Of a DNA stretch of 64,000 nucleotides, positions 27,401 through 36,990 are shown one piece after another. Every line of letters starts with the position of its first letter. Position 1 is the first letter of the stretch. The translations under genes were made by a program, and so were the position numbers. The stretch is from contig CALMIR010000071.1 in NCBI GenBank assembly GCA_937864265.1, forward strand, positions 1-64,000. The letters run 5' to 3'. Origin of the DNA: an uncultured Saprospirales bacterium. GTDB taxonomy: Bacteria; Bacteroidota; Bacteroidia; Chitinophagales; Saprospiraceae. The notes beneath the pieces are model-generated. The model saw nothing but the letters and a program-made list of their open reading frames with translations, was not told the DNA's origin and searched no databases.

Positions 27401-30375
27401 AAAGCGCAGTTGGTCATTTGTGGATTAGCTACAATATTAGACATACCACCTCCAAATGAACCCGCATGATTACCAGTGAAAAGACAGGCGTCCATCAATG
27501 GAGAGGACTCGTCATTGTACATGCCTCCGCCCTCAAAAACAGCATAGTTTTCCAGGAAGCTACAGTTTCTAATTGTAGGTGAAGAAGTGACATTTAGTAT
27601 CCCACCTCCAAATGCATCAAATCCCGTTCCGTCAGCATATCCGTGCATCAGAGTAAATCCATCCAGTATTGCGGTAGCGTCTAAGCCTGCACTCTCATTG
27701 TTGATTACATGATAGCTATTGTCGCTGTGATCGCCCAAAATGCCAATATCAGCACTCAGTAGGGTTGGATAGGCTTTAAAATCTCGGTCACTAAATTCAG
27801 GAAACCCATTGGCTGGAAATCCCCCATACCAAATCAAGTTATTTCTCATATTAAAAGACACACTCCGGTCTGACCCACTTGTGGTGGTATAAACACCCTC
27901 CGCTATCCAAATTTCTGAGATATCTATACAAAAGTTTGCAAAGGCAATTGCATCTTGTAGGTCATTAAAAGCATTTGTCCAATCTGACCCATCATTATTA
28001 CCTGCGGCATTTTGATTCACATACAAAATGTTGCTCACAAAGCATGGTGTGCCATATTCAAAAGCCCCCATATCGTAAAATCCTAAATTGATAGGCCTTG
28101 GCTTTCCGTCATAATCAACATCAATGGCAAGGTCAGGATTTGCTGAATCAATAGCCGGAGAATCCATTTGTAGCCTTAAATTTCCTACATTAGTTGGAGC
28201 ATTGTTAAAGTCCGGCATAGTAACAAATACCGGATTTTGATTAAGGTTTCCTTCTCCCTGATATCCACCCTCCACAATCGAATACTGGCAATCAATGGAG
28301 TTACTTGCTGGTAAAAATGCGCTATTCCCCCATATAATGGAATTATAAATATATATTGTTGAATAAGACGATAATATTGTTGAATTATAGCCGTTTGAAG
28401 CAGTATTCCCAGAAATAGTACAATGGCGCAATTCTACAGTAGAATTCGAAGCAAAAATAGCAGTGCCTGAATACACAGTAGAATTCCCTGAAAACAAGGA
28501 ATTTTCAACATACAAGTCGGCATCGGAACTGTAAAATGCTCCGCCATTTGAGGCTGAATTAGCAACGAACTGACATCCTTTTACCTGAAAACCCTCAGTT
28601 TCTGTCAAATAAATACCACCTCCATCTAAAGAAACATTGCCTTCAAATATACAATTTTCCAGCACATAACTGCCAGCATTACTATACATTCCACCTCCAT
28701 AGTTCATTGAAACATTGTTAATTATTCTGCAATTTACTATAGTTGGACTTGCGCTAGAATTTCTGATACCTGCGCCCGTCTTTCCTGAATCTCCAGGTCC
28801 GTTTGCATTGCCATCCCTTATCGTAAACCCATCTATTTTTGAGCTACTATTAAGGTTATTGTTATCGTTATGTATGACATGATAGCTATTATCTGAGTTA
28901 TCGCCAAGAACGCCAATATCACCACTCAAAATAGTAGGATATATTTCCCAGTCACGCATTTCAAATGAAGGATTTCCGGTATTTGGAAAACCGCCATAAA
29001 TGGCAATGTCGTCCCTTAAAATAAAAGATTTTCCGCGAATAGTACCCGTAGTTGGAAAATACGTCCCTGCTCCGACCCATATTTCTGTGACTTCCGGGCA
29101 GCCATCTGATAATATAATCGCACTTTGCAATTCAATAAACGCATTATCCCAATCAGAACCATCATTGTTCCCTAAAGCCTGGGCATTGACATAGACTATA
29201 TTGCCTGAAACACAAGGAAAATGAAATTCGAAGGCACCCAAGTCAATCCCAGATCCAATAGGTCTCATGATGTTTTCAAGATCAAAAGGATGAGATAATG
29301 AAGTAATATAGTCAACGGCGGGAGAATTAGATTGTAAATGCAAATCACCCTCTATTGTAGGTGCATTGGCAAAATCTGGTTGTTGTAAGAAAAGAGGATC
29401 CACATCAATAATATCATTCCCATTATATCCGCCCCCAACAATAGACCTATTTACAAACGCACTTATGCTGATTTCATCATTCGCTATTTCATCACTATTC
29501 CCCCATAAAACTGATTCTCCAATTTGAACATAAGAATAATCAGTAAAATAAACCGCGCCACCAGACATTGAACTGTTTCCTGAAAAAGTACAGAACGAAA
29601 TTTCTGTTATACTTAATTCCTCCGTTGATAGCCCTCCTCCCCATACTGTTGCCAAATTTCCCGAAAAAATACAATTCAAAAAAAGCTGTTGATTGCCAGT
29701 AATTGAATAGTTGGATACTCCTCCACCATAGGCTGCTGCATTACCCAAAAATTTGCAATTGGTCACCTGAGGCATAGCGTCAAGCAAATTATACATCCCA
29801 CCTCCACGTGAAGTAGCCACGTTTTGCATGATCGTGCAATTTCGAAAAGCAGGAGAAGACGCCCTATTATAGATTCCTCCTCCAGAATTATTTATTCCAT
29901 TACCATTCGCATTACCATCTCGAATGATAAAGCCATCCAGCTTAGACGTCTCGGTCAGATTGTTGTTGTTATTGAATACCACGTGGTAGCTATTGTCACT
30001 GTTATCTCCAGGTACGCCAATATCGCCACTTAGAATGGTAGGATAAGCATTCCAATCCCGCTCGCTGAAAACCGGGGCACCATTGGCAGGAAAACCGCCG
30101 TAAATAGTGACCCCTTCTTTCATAACAAAACCAGCGCCTCGGTTGATCCCCATTGTTGGATAATAAGTACCCATAGCCACCCATATTTCATCACCTGCAA
30201 CAGACTGTGTTAAGGCTTTTTGAATGGTCTTGTAAGCCTCCGACCAGCTAAGGCCAGAATTGTTGTCGATTCCTGTAGGTTTTATGTAGTAGATGGTAGC
30301 CTGACTTGGAATAGGAAGGAAAATAAAGATTATTAGCGCTTCAATAAGATTGCGGATCAATAGTTGTGCCTTCAT
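24421..30375 (-). CDS. Giant T9SS surface protein with four tandem beta-helix/choice-of-anchor-Q units
   Basis: A 1984-residue exported protein with signal peptide (about 1-26). It contains four homologous units of roughly 380-450 residues. Each opens with a (I/V)(V/L)YVN..A.G...GSDW.NAF..LQ.A-like segment, continues as a right-handed parallel beta-helix with repeated FSGN and GGGMYN-type motifs (recalling polymorphic membrane proteins), and closes with a choice-of-anchor Q segment (NLRLQ..SPAID, then GA.E). After about residue 1590 come Cys-containing beta-sandwiches, an HYR-like domain (PAITCPANFVV) and a type A T9SS domain (MHIFPNPATAIVHIYW to LVKPLVVVR). The repeat region (about 25.7-29.9 kb) is AT-richer than its flanks. 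Likely adhesin or surface fibre; the function is inferred. Confidence 0.88.
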   Translation of the reverse strand: MKAQLLIRNLIEALIIFIFLPIPSQATIYYIKPTGIDNNSGLSWSEAYKTIQKALTQSVAGDEIWVAMGTYYPTMGINRGAGFVMKEGVTIYGGFPANGAPVFSERDWNAYPTILSGDIGVPGDNSDNSYHVVFNNNNNLTETSKLDGFIIRDGNANGNGINNSGGGIYNRASSPAFRNCTIMQNVATSRGGGMYNLLDAMPQVTNCKFLGNAAAYGGGVSNYSITGNQQLFLNCIFSGNLATVWGGGLSTEELSITEISFCTFSGNSSMSGGAVYFTDYSYVQIGESVLWGNSDEIANDEISISAFVNRSIVGGGYNGNDIIDVDPLFLQQPDFANAPTIEGDLHLQSNSPAVDYITSLSHPFDLENIMRPIGSGIDLGAFEFHFPCVSGNIVYVNAQALGNNDGSDWDNAFIELQSAIILSDGCPEVTEIWVGAGTYFPTTGTIRGKSFILRDDIAIYGGFPNTGNPSFEMRDWEIYPTILSGDIGVLGDNSDNSYHVIHNDNNNLNSSSKIDGFTIRDGNANGPGDSGKTGAGIRNSSASPTIVNCRIINNVSMNYGGGMYSNAGSYVLENCIFEGNVSLDGGGIYLTETEGFQVKGCQFVANSASNGGAFYSSDADLYVENSLFSGNSTVYSGTAIFASNSTVELRHCTISGNTASNGYNSTILSSYSTIYIYNSIIWGNSAFLPASNSIDCQYSIVEGGYQGEGNLNQNPVFVTMPDFNNAPTNVGNLRLQMDSPAIDSANPDLAIDVDYDGKPRPINLGFYDMGAFEYGTPCFVSNILYVNQNAAGNNDGSDWTNAFNDLQDAIAFANFCIDISEIWIAEGVYTTTSGSDRSVSFNMRNNLIWYGGFPANGFPEFSDRDFKAYPTLLSADIGILGDHSDNSYHVINNESAGLDATAILDGFTLMHGYADGTGFDAFGGGILNVTSSPTIRNCSFLENYAVFEGGGMYNDESSPLMDACLFTGNHAGSFGGGMSNIVANPQMTNCAFSGNFAASGGGGMRNYILSSPIVTNCSFSGNATNGEGGAMNNEFLCEPTITNSIFWGNSSEFFNDNSIPIVTYSIIQGGLAGDANIDIDPLFVEQPDFNLAPTSVGNLHLQQCSPAIDVGTIIGASLMDIDGETRPKGAAIDIGSDENGIECCPSGHVVYVNALADGTDSGDSWENAIKDLQKALNWAYNCSNVTEIWVAEGTYKTTIDTARHSFFGLKSGKSLYGGFPNYGNPDFNDRDWEAYPTILSGDIGILGDNNDNSYHVVKNYSPPENLIFSELGTFDLVDSLRTFTQSSGALPLMAETFRILDGFTIRDGNANGAEYAESFGGGFYNVADMVIRNCLIKDNRASFIGGGFYTRFQDVSIEGCIIENNSADSSGGGVAIASSIVINECTFQNNQAMKGGGLYCEYYSSVDLNNSNFFNNTAYDGGGVYINGGGLGIIKTCKLSGNQANNNGGGLCANGGIAIVTGSLFSGNYAIKDGGGAYGPQSFFVNVTFSGNKADGLFGAIASPFAVSLQNSIIWGNGDVWPMPGASSSIIEGYTDGFNLLNVDPLFVEQPDYNEAPTLSGNLRLQPCSPAIDAGIAFSDPALQVDLDNNPRPSDGNGDGVATFDMGAYEFPYPGGVAMCRDISVQLGADHTYTLLATELDNGSIGCGNLNFLIDGQSSLLLDCEDAGVLPLTLTVQDENNQQFECIAQVTIAADDFPCCDLPTASCLPNLNADLDQISGQVMLYATDFDNGSTASCGLQTLSINQDLFTCNEVGINEVMFTITDINGNSDECITQLSIRDLSKPAITCPANFVVTAAPQQTEAFVSIPQPQASDNCGIETLISRYRPVNNSGMPTGPWSAWAADHSGQFPIGRYRVLWYAIDPSGNKRGCNFFITVEATPGAALAENQIEVVQDANLNLEPDMHIFPNPATAIVHIYWEGLTSEQAVLSLLDPLGREIYREQVATQTEAAAINLTAMLISDGQYTVKLVSGEAILVKPLVVVR

Positions 30376-30703
30376 GGTTTTATGCTTTTGGCTTTTTAAT
30401 TTTTGCTTTCAGGCTTCAAGATAATTGTTTTTCATAAAAGCAGTGTTTGAACGAATGATTTTTTTCAGACTTTCTAAAAGTAAATTAAGTCCCGAAAAAG
30501 GGTTTCAAAATGTTAAAAAAAGTTGCAATAAAAATAAATTGTTTTAAATTTGTTCCGAAAAAACACTTTATAACTAAACCACAAGAGAAAGAACACCAAT
30601 ACCCCTGGAATTTGTTAACAACTAAATAAATCGCAGCAGCCATTCGTTAGAAACGGGCAAAAGCGATGCAGCCCGTCATTTGGCTCATTCAAATCAAAAA
30701 AGT
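30376..30703. other. Intergenic region between the giant surface protein and PBP1A
   Basis: AT-rich, no open frame of note. It holds a good promoter for the PBP1A gene (30523-30552). Toward the surface protein gene I see no exact TAnnTTTG box. Confidence 0.5.
30523..30552 (+). promoter_or_regulatory. Bacteroidota-type promoter for the PBP1A gene
   Basis: TTG at 30523-30525, 19 nt spacing, then TAAATTTG at 30545-30552, an exact TAnnTTTG. It implies a leader of about 145 nt before the ATG at 30704. Confidence 0.55.
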
Positions 30704-33265
30704 ATGGAGCAAAATCCCAATCGGAATATAGTTGAGCAGTTGAGCAAAAGCGTTTCTCAAGTCTGGTTAAAAGCCAAGAACAAAGCAACGTATTGGTACC
30801 ACACTTCCCCCCGCCTGACAATTGCTGCGGGTATCGTGGGCGGAACAGCCTTCTTGGGGCTGATCAGCCTTTTTATACTTACTGTGCTGATCTATTTTGG
30901 TGCATTGGGCGCTTTGCCGACCTACAGCGACCTGCGAGACATCCGCAACTACAATGCCTCCGAGATATATGCTGAAGGTGAGGTGCTACTCGGCAAATAT
31001 TATATCGAAAATCGGATCAACGCCGACTTGGAAGAAATTTCCCCCAATATCATCAACGCGCTGGTGGCTACAGAGGATGCCCGTTTTTTTGAACACAGCG
31101 GCATTGACTTCCGTGCCTGGATGCGGGTACTTTTTAAAGGTGTATTGCTTTCTGACGAATCGGCAGGGGGTGGCAGTACCCTGAGCCAACAATTGGCTAA
31201 AAACTTATATCCCCGCAAAGACTACTTAATGGCCTCCACCCTAGTCAATAAAATCCGGGAAATGTTCATTGCCCGCCGACTGGAAAATACCTATGCAAAA
31301 GAAGAATTGTTGAATCTATACCTCAACACGGTTTCTTTTAGCGAAAACATCTATGGCATCAAAGTGGCCAGCCGTCGTTTTTTCAGCAAATCGCCTGCCG
31401 ACCTTAAAGTGGAAGAAGCAGCAGTATTGGTAGGCATGCTGAAAGCTACAACCTACTACAGCCCGGTGCGCAATAAAGAACGAGCTACCGAACGGCGCAA
31501 CGTGGTGCTCCACCAAATGAGCCGCTACGGCTACCTCAGCGAAACAGAAAAAGATTCCATTCAGGCGATCCCTTTGGAGATCAAGTACTTCCAGGAAGGC
31601 AATAATCAGGGATTGGCCACCTATTTCAGGGAACACATCCGGCTGGAGGTCGAAGAAATTCTGGAAGATTATACCCGCCCCGACGGCAAGCCATATAACT
31701 TATACACGGACGGCCTCAAGATTTACACCACGCTGGACGCCCGCATGCAGCAATACGCCGAAGAAGCCGTCCACGAACACATGGATAAGTTGCAAGAGGA
31801 TTTCTGGAAAGACTGGAAGAAGAAAGCACCCTGGGGCGATGACAGCGCACTGGAGCGAGCCATGAAAAAATCAGATCGCTACCTCAAATTAAAAGAGCAA
31901 GGGATTGCGGAGGCAGACATTCAAACCATATTTGAAACGCCCGTCAAAATGCGGATTTTTAGCTGGAAAGATGGCGGCGAGGAAGAGCGCGAGCTATCAC
32001 CCCTCGATTCCATCAAGTACTACCTCAGCATCTTGAATACCGGGTTTCTCGCCATGGATCCGCAAACCGGGCTGGTCAAAGCTTGGGTTGGCGGCATCGA
32101 CCACAAATACTTCCAATACGACCATGTTTTTGCCCGCCGCCAGGTTGGCTCTACCTTCAAGCCCATTGTCTATACCTGTGCCCTGCTCAACGGCATGTTG
32201 CCTTGCGAATATACGCCCAACCAGCAAGCTACCTATGCCCAGTTCAAGGGCTGGCAGCCCCGCAATTCCGATGGCAAATACGAAGGCGTTTATTCTATGG
32301 AAGGCGCTTTGAGCGAATCCATCAACACCGTAAGTGTGGAAGTACTGCTCCGGGCTGGCATCGACTCTGTGCGCCAGATTGCCCGCGATATGGGTATTGA
32401 CAACCAAATACCCCGTGTACCGGCTATTGCCTTGGGTGCAGTAGAAGCTTCTTTGTACGATATGGTGCAGGTATATGGTACTTTTGCCAACCAGGGTAAA
32501 AGACCCGAGCTGCATTACTTGGATCGCATCGAAACGGCTGACGGCAAAGTATTGGTCGAATTTGACCGTCCCGACCCAAACAATTTTGAGCGGGTATTGC
32601 CTCGGGATGAGGTGGCTGTGATCACCAAGATGATGCAATCGGTGGTAGATAGCGGTACGGCGCGTCGTTTGCGCTATGAATTTGGCTTATCGCTGCCCAT
32701 TGCTGGCAAAACAGGCACCACCCAGGAAAATACCGATGGCTGGTTTATTGGCTTTACGCCCAATTTGGTGGCCGGAGTATGGGTAGGAGCCGACGATGCC
32801 AGCGTACATTTCCGCAGCATGCGCATTGGCCAAGGCTCCAACTCGGCTTTGCCTATTTGGGGACGGTTTATGAAAAAAATCAGCAAAGACAGCCGCTACA
32901 AAAAAATGCGCAGTGCTTCGTTCGCCCCTCCACCCGACACCCTGCTGGCGCTGATGCAATGCCCTCTCTACCTACCGGAAATGCCCATTATGGTGGATTG
33001 GGAAGATGGCAGCTTTTACGACGACCGCAATTTCATACAACGCCTGCTCAACAAACCGATGCGCGACGAGGAAGGAAACCCCATCGAGGTGATTACCCCA
33101 AAACCCGGCGAAAGTCAGGAGGAATACTACCAACGGGTAAAAGCCCAACAAGAGGAGGAATTGCTCAAAGCCGAACGCCGCGAGCGGCGAAAGGAATTCT
33201 GGAATAAATTGCTGTTTGATAAAAATGGCAAAAAAGGGGAAGATGGGGACGGAGGAGAGCATTGA
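30704..33265 (+). CDS. Penicillin-binding protein 1A (bifunctional class A PBP)
   Basis: Polymerises and crosslinks peptidoglycan. 853 residues from the ATG at 30704; a TTG eight codons upstream is less likely. Short cytoplasmic tail, one membrane helix (about 39-66), then the glycosyltransferase GT51 domain with the catalytic Glu124 in TEDARFFEHSG and the GGSTLSQQLAKN motif. The transpeptidase domain shows SxxK (GSTFKP, Ser near 482), SxN (SESIN, near 539) and KTG (GKTGTTQ, near 668). The C-terminal 70 residues are highly charged (Lys/Glu/Arg), as in many Bacteroidota PBP1A proteins. Promoter seen upstream. Convergent with the AAA-ATPase gene with only 22 bp between stops. Confidence 0.96.
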   Translation: MEQNPNRNIVEQLSKSVSQVWLKAKNKATYWYHTSPRLTIAAGIVGGTAFLGLISLFILTVLIYFGALGALPTYSDLRDIRNYNASEIYAEGEVLLGKYYIENRINADLEEISPNIINALVATEDARFFEHSGIDFRAWMRVLFKGVLLSDESAGGGSTLSQQLAKNLYPRKDYLMASTLVNKIREMFIARRLENTYAKEELLNLYLNTVSFSENIYGIKVASRRFFSKSPADLKVEEAAVLVGMLKATTYYSPVRNKERATERRNVVLHQMSRYGYLSETEKDSIQAIPLEIKYFQEGNNQGLATYFREHIRLEVEEILEDYTRPDGKPYNLYTDGLKIYTTLDARMQQYAEEAVHEHMDKLQEDFWKDWKKKAPWGDDSALERAMKKSDRYLKLKEQGIAEADIQTIFETPVKMRIFSWKDGGEEERELSPLDSIKYYLSILNTGFLAMDPQTGLVKAWVGGIDHKYFQYDHVFARRQVGSTFKPIVYTCALLNGMLPCEYTPNQQATYAQFKGWQPRNSDGKYEGVYSMEGALSESINTVSVEVLLRAGIDSVRQIARDMGIDNQIPRVPAIALGAVEASLYDMVQVYGTFANQGKRPELHYLDRIETADGKVLVEFDRPDPNNFERVLPRDEVAVITKMMQSVVDSGTARRLRYEFGLSLPIAGKTGTTQENTDGWFIGFTPNLVAGVWVGADDASVHFRSMRIGQGSNSALPIWGRFMKKISKDSRYKKMRSASFAPPPDTLLALMQCPLYLPEMPIMVDWEDGSFYDDRNFIQRLLNKPMRDEEGNPIEVITPKPGESQEEYYQRVKAQQEEELLKAERRERRKEFWNKLLFDKNGKKGEDGDGGEH

Positions 33266-33287
33266 TGCTGTTTTCTTCGACCAAGCC

Positions 33288-34889
33288 CTACCGCATCCAT
33301 TCTTCCACGACCCAATCTTCCCAATTGCGTTCTTCGTTGGAAAAGTTGATGCCTACTAGGAAAATCCTTTTTTTGCTATTCCGGTAGGGCGCCATGTAAT
33401 CGCCTGCTTTGATTTGCTCAAGCGCCGCTTGGGCGCTGCCATCCATCTTGAACTCCATGATATAGAGGTAGTCCTCCGTTTGGGCGATGAGGTCGATGCG
33501 GCCTTTGTAGTGGGCTAGTTCAGCCTGCACGAAGAGATCCATGTAGGCCGTAATGAGGTATAGGATGGCGTGGAAATAGCCTTCCCACATGTTCAGCAGT
33601 TCTTCCTCGGTTTTGTATTGCTTGGGCGGCTGCCAGTTGTACTTGAGGTCGGATAGAATGACTTTGAGGTTGTCCATAAACAGGGTGATATTGCCCTGCT
33701 CCAATCCATCCTGCATGTACAACAGCGATTTTCCTACCAGAGAGGCCGACTGAAAGGTGAAAGCCTCCACCAAGTTGTACATCATGGAATTCTTGACTTC
33801 CTGATTGGGGTAACCCAGGAAATACCTTTTGATCAGGCCTTTATACTCGACCCTTTTGATGGTCAGGTAGCCCGTTTGGAACAGCAAGCCTGCCATGTGC
33901 AACTCCCGAAGCGAAAACTTATCCATTAAGGTTTCACTCATGGGTACTTCCTCGAACTCCTGTGGGTCAATGCCGCGTTTTCGGATGGTTTCGACCAGGA
34001 AGGTAGGCGTACCCGTAGCAAACCAATAATTGCCCAAGCTTTGGTTCAGGAAAAAATGCAGGAGTGAATAAGGGTTGTACAGACGGGTTTCTCCATCATA
34101 GGAGTAGCCATTGTACCAGGTTTTAATTTCTTGTAGCAGCGCAGCTTCTGCGTAATTCAACTTGTTGGCAGTAGCTCGAATGTGTGCTCCGAAATTGGCC
34201 AATAATTCCTCCTGCGTGATACCAAGCAGGTCGTGACTCAAGGAATGGATGCTCAAATCCGTGAGGTTGTTCAGGTCGGAAAACAGGCTCACCTTGCTGA
34301 ACTTGGATACACCCGTTACGAACAAAAAACGCAGGTGTCCGGCTGCTTCCAGTCCCTTGAGCGGACCAAAGAATTGACGCAAGATCAACTGATTGGCTTC
34401 GGCTTTGTCCACCTCGGTCAGAAAATCCACGATGGGCTTGTCGTATTCGTCAATGAGCAGCACCACAGGGCGGCCTGCCTTTTCGGCGATGTTTTGTACC
34501 AGGGTCTTGAATTGGGTGGCAATGGAAGTCATTTCTATTCCTACGCCATATTCATCGGCATAAGCTTGCAGCACCCCACTGAGTTCCTCCTCCAGTTTTC
34601 GGGTTTTCAAGCCAAAATCGGCAAAATTGAACTGCAATACCGGGTAGGCCGGAAAATCGTAATCGCTGTGTTGACCGATCCACAAATGCTGGAACAGCTC
34701 TTTTTTACCCAAAAACAAATGCCGCAGCAAGGATACCAGCAGCGACTTGCCAAAACGGCGCGGGCGGGAGAGGAAGTACAGGTCTCCTCCTCGAATTAAC
34801 TCAAATACCTGACGGGTTTTGTCCACATACAACAAATCCCTTTCAATGATGTCCTCGAAGTTTTGTTTGCCTACGGGTAATATTTTCAT
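33288..34889 (-). CDS. AAA-ATPase-like protein with C-terminal PD-(D/E)XK nuclease domain
   Basis: A 533-residue protein of the AAA-ATPase_like plus DUF1703 architecture, abundant in Bacteroidota. The N-terminus KILPVGKQNFEDIIERDLLYVDKT is typical. Walker A-like is RPRRFGKSLLVSLL (about 41-54), Walker B is VVLLIDEYDKPI (about 142-153). An arginine-finger-like region FLFVTGVSKFSKVSLFSDLNN follows. The C-terminal nuclease-like domain shows LYIMEFKMDGSAQAALEQI with the E-x-K core. The cellular role is not established for the family; mobile-element or defence links have been suggested. It appears intact. Confidence 0.92.
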   Translation of the reverse strand: MKILPVGKQNFEDIIERDLLYVDKTRQVFELIRGGDLYFLSRPRRFGKSLLVSLLRHLFLGKKELFQHLWIGQHSDYDFPAYPVLQFNFADFGLKTRKLEEELSGVLQAYADEYGVGIEMTSIATQFKTLVQNIAEKAGRPVVLLIDEYDKPIVDFLTEVDKAEANQLILRQFFGPLKGLEAAGHLRFLFVTGVSKFSKVSLFSDLNNLTDLSIHSLSHDLLGITQEELLANFGAHIRATANKLNYAEAALLQEIKTWYNGYSYDGETRLYNPYSLLHFFLNQSLGNYWFATGTPTFLVETIRKRGIDPQEFEEVPMSETLMDKFSLRELHMAGLLFQTGYLTIKRVEYKGLIKRYFLGYPNQEVKNSMMYNLVEAFTFQSASLVGKSLLYMQDGLEQGNITLFMDNLKVILSDLKYNWQPPKQYKTEEELLNMWEGYFHAILYLITAYMDLFVQAELAHYKGRIDLIAQTEDYLYIMEFKMDGSAQAALEQIKAGDYMAPYRNSKKRIFLVGINFSNEERNWEDWVVEEWMR

Positions 34890-35276
34890 GTACGTACTTG
34901 GATACTGCTACAAAGATAAGGTTTTATCACCATACAGCGTTTCCCATAACCCAAACAAGGGGCACTCGAATTTTAATTAGCCTATCGCTCTTGAACTTGA
35001 AACGGTTGGGTCAATAGCTTTAAAAGGATTGCTTAAAACGCTGGTAAAGCCATTAAAAATTTGGAACAGAATCGCCGATGGGATGCAATTGCCTGTCAAT
35101 AGCCTCATTCAGCCAACGAAAAATGGGACACCCCCTCGTTTCTAACTCTAACTCCCTGGCAATCAACCCTTCCAAAATAATGAACCCCGCTTAAAAAAAG
35201 AAGAGGGAAGTTTTTCTTTTCATTTCAAAGTACATACCTTTGCGGACGATTTTGAAAAAGCATTAAATGCATTGCC
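34890..35276. other. Intergenic region before the ATP synthase operon
   Basis: 387 bp between divergent genes. An open stretch of about 53 codons (about 34985-35143) begins without a start codon and matches nothing I know. The last 70 bp holds the atp promoter. Confidence 0.4.
35235..35242 (+). promoter_or_regulatory. Promoter -7 box (TACCTTTG) of the atp operon
   Basis: TACCTTTG is an exact TAnnTTTG match, with a T-rich tract (35211-35220) at the -33 position. Transcription would start about 30 nt before the GTG of atpB. Confidence 0.6.
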
Positions 35277-36602
35277 GTGAAAGTGGATTTTAGGATCATT
35301 TCTTTTCTTGTTGCCTTTCTGGCATTTGGAGTCGTTGGCGCCCAGGATCACGGGCACAGTCACGACGATCACCAACACGAAACCACCACCCATCAGGAAC
35401 ATTCCGATGACCATGCCAACGCCAACGCGCACCACGAGGCTGGCCATGACTGCGCATGCGGCCATGTGCACAGCGACGAGGGCGAATACGATGCGGTGGG
35501 TACTGTCATGGGCCACATCGCCGATGCCAACGAATTCCATATTTGGAAAGGCGTTCATATTCCACTGCCCTGCATTTTGTACGCGCCAGAGCAAGGCTGG
35601 TCTTTTTTCCTATCCAGCAAATTCCACCATGGCCACAACGCCGTGGATGGCTATGTACTCAACCACGGTCGCGTCAATCGCATCAGCGATCCCAATTTCC
35701 CGAAAGGAGAACAGCATATCGGCTGTATCGGTAGTCAAACCGAAATGGTCAATGACAAAGAGAAAGAAGTGTTTTATGCCGATTTCGAGGGTCAGTGCTT
35801 TAAGCTAGATCCACCTAGCACCGTTGACGGCGGTTTTGTTGGCGGTGGCATCACCAGCTTTTACGATTTTTCCATTACCAAGGCTGTTTTCACGATGTTT
35901 TTGGCTTTAGTACTGCTCATTTTGGTGTTCTCCGCCGTTGCAAGAGGCTACAAGAAAAACGAGGGCAAAGCACCATCCGGAATTCAGTCCCTGTTTGAAG
36001 TATTTTTTGTGTTCATCCGCGACGAGGTCAGCCGCCCAATGATTGGCGAGAAAAAATACGAGAAGTATCAGCCATTCATTATGTCGCTATTTTTCTTCAT
36101 CTTGTTTGTCAATTTGTTGGGCTTGGTGCCCTTTTTTCCGGGCAGTGCAAACGTGACCGGCAACATAGCAGTGACTATGGTATTGGCTGTTTTTGCTTTT
36201 ATCGTCACCAATATCAACGGCAACAAGCATTATTGGGAGCATATTTTCTGGATGCCCGGTATTCCGGCCTGGGTTAAAATCATTTTAACGCCCGTAGAGA
36301 TATTGAGTATTTTCATCAAGCCTTTTTCCTTGATGATTCGTTTGTTTGCCAATATTTCTGCCGGACACATTATCATATTGAGCTTGATTGGTCTGATCTT
36401 CCTCTTTGGTAAAAATGGTGCCAGCGTAGGCGGCGCAGCGAGTGGAGCAGTCATAGGCGGCTTATTTACAGCCTTTATGAACCTGATCGAATTGCTGGTA
36501 GCGTTTCTGCAAGCCTTCATTTTCGCCATCCTGACGGCATCCTACATCGGAGCCGCTACCGAGGAGCACGATCATCACCACGATGAAGCACATGCACATT
36601 AA
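35277..36602 (+). CDS. atpB: ATP synthase subunit a
   Basis: Proton channel half of the Fo motor in the inner membrane. 441 residues, longer than the usual 250-350, because of an N-terminal export signal (about 1-22, GVVGAQ) and a histidine- and aspartate-rich segment (about 24-70). The Fo a domain follows with membrane helices from about residue 200, including the conserved LIRLFANISAGHIIILSLIG segment holding the essential Arg (near residue 360). The C-terminus is again histidine-rich (EEHDHHHDEAHAH). The start codon is GTG; no in-frame ATG could encode the signal. First gene of atpBEFHAG. Confidence 0.95.
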   Translation: MKVDFRIISFLVAFLAFGVVGAQDHGHSHDDHQHETTTHQEHSDDHANANAHHEAGHDCACGHVHSDEGEYDAVGTVMGHIADANEFHIWKGVHIPLPCILYAPEQGWSFFLSSKFHHGHNAVDGYVLNHGRVNRISDPNFPKGEQHIGCIGSQTEMVNDKEKEVFYADFEGQCFKLDPPSTVDGGFVGGGITSFYDFSITKAVFTMFLALVLLILVFSAVARGYKKNEGKAPSGIQSLFEVFFVFIRDEVSRPMIGEKKYEKYQPFIMSLFFFILFVNLLGLVPFFPGSANVTGNIAVTMVLAVFAFIVTNINGNKHYWEHIFWMPGIPAWVKIILTPVEILSIFIKPFSLMIRLFANISAGHIIILSLIGLIFLFGKNGASVGGAASGAVIGGLFTAFMNLIELLVAFLQAFIFAILTASYIGAATEEHDHHHDEAHAH

Positions 36603-36628
36603 ATAGTCAATCATTCATTAATCCATAA

Positions 36629-36835
<207 letters not shown>

Positions 36836-36856
36836 TTTTTGCCAGCAGAAAAAAAA

Positions 36857-36901
36857 CGGGAGGAGGCGAACAGCGGTTGGCTGCGCCTTTCCCGAGTTTT
36901 A
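36857..36901 (+). promoter_or_regulatory. Hairpin between atpE and atpF (possible attenuator or processing site)
   Basis: An imperfect stem from CGGGAGGAGGCG to CGCCTTTCCCG ending at 36894, then AGTTTT. Located inside the operon, so partial termination or mRNA protection is more likely than a full stop. A second inverted repeat (TTGGATTAT at 36919, ATAATCCAA at 36961) follows. Confidence 0.5.
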
Positions 36902-36990
36902 ATTGTAGATTCTTAATTTTGGATTATTGATTTTGGGGTTAATCAAATAATTAAGTATCGATAATCCAACATTTTTTTAATCATATTGCC

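Noticed and set aside
25700..29900. Repeated DNA that could be read as CRISPR-like or satellite repeats
   Set aside because: The repeats are diverged protein-coding units with beta-helix motifs in one continuous frame; no regular spacers.
34985..35143. An open stretch before the atp operon that could be a gene remnant
   Set aside because: No start codon, no recognisable family and only about 53 codons long.
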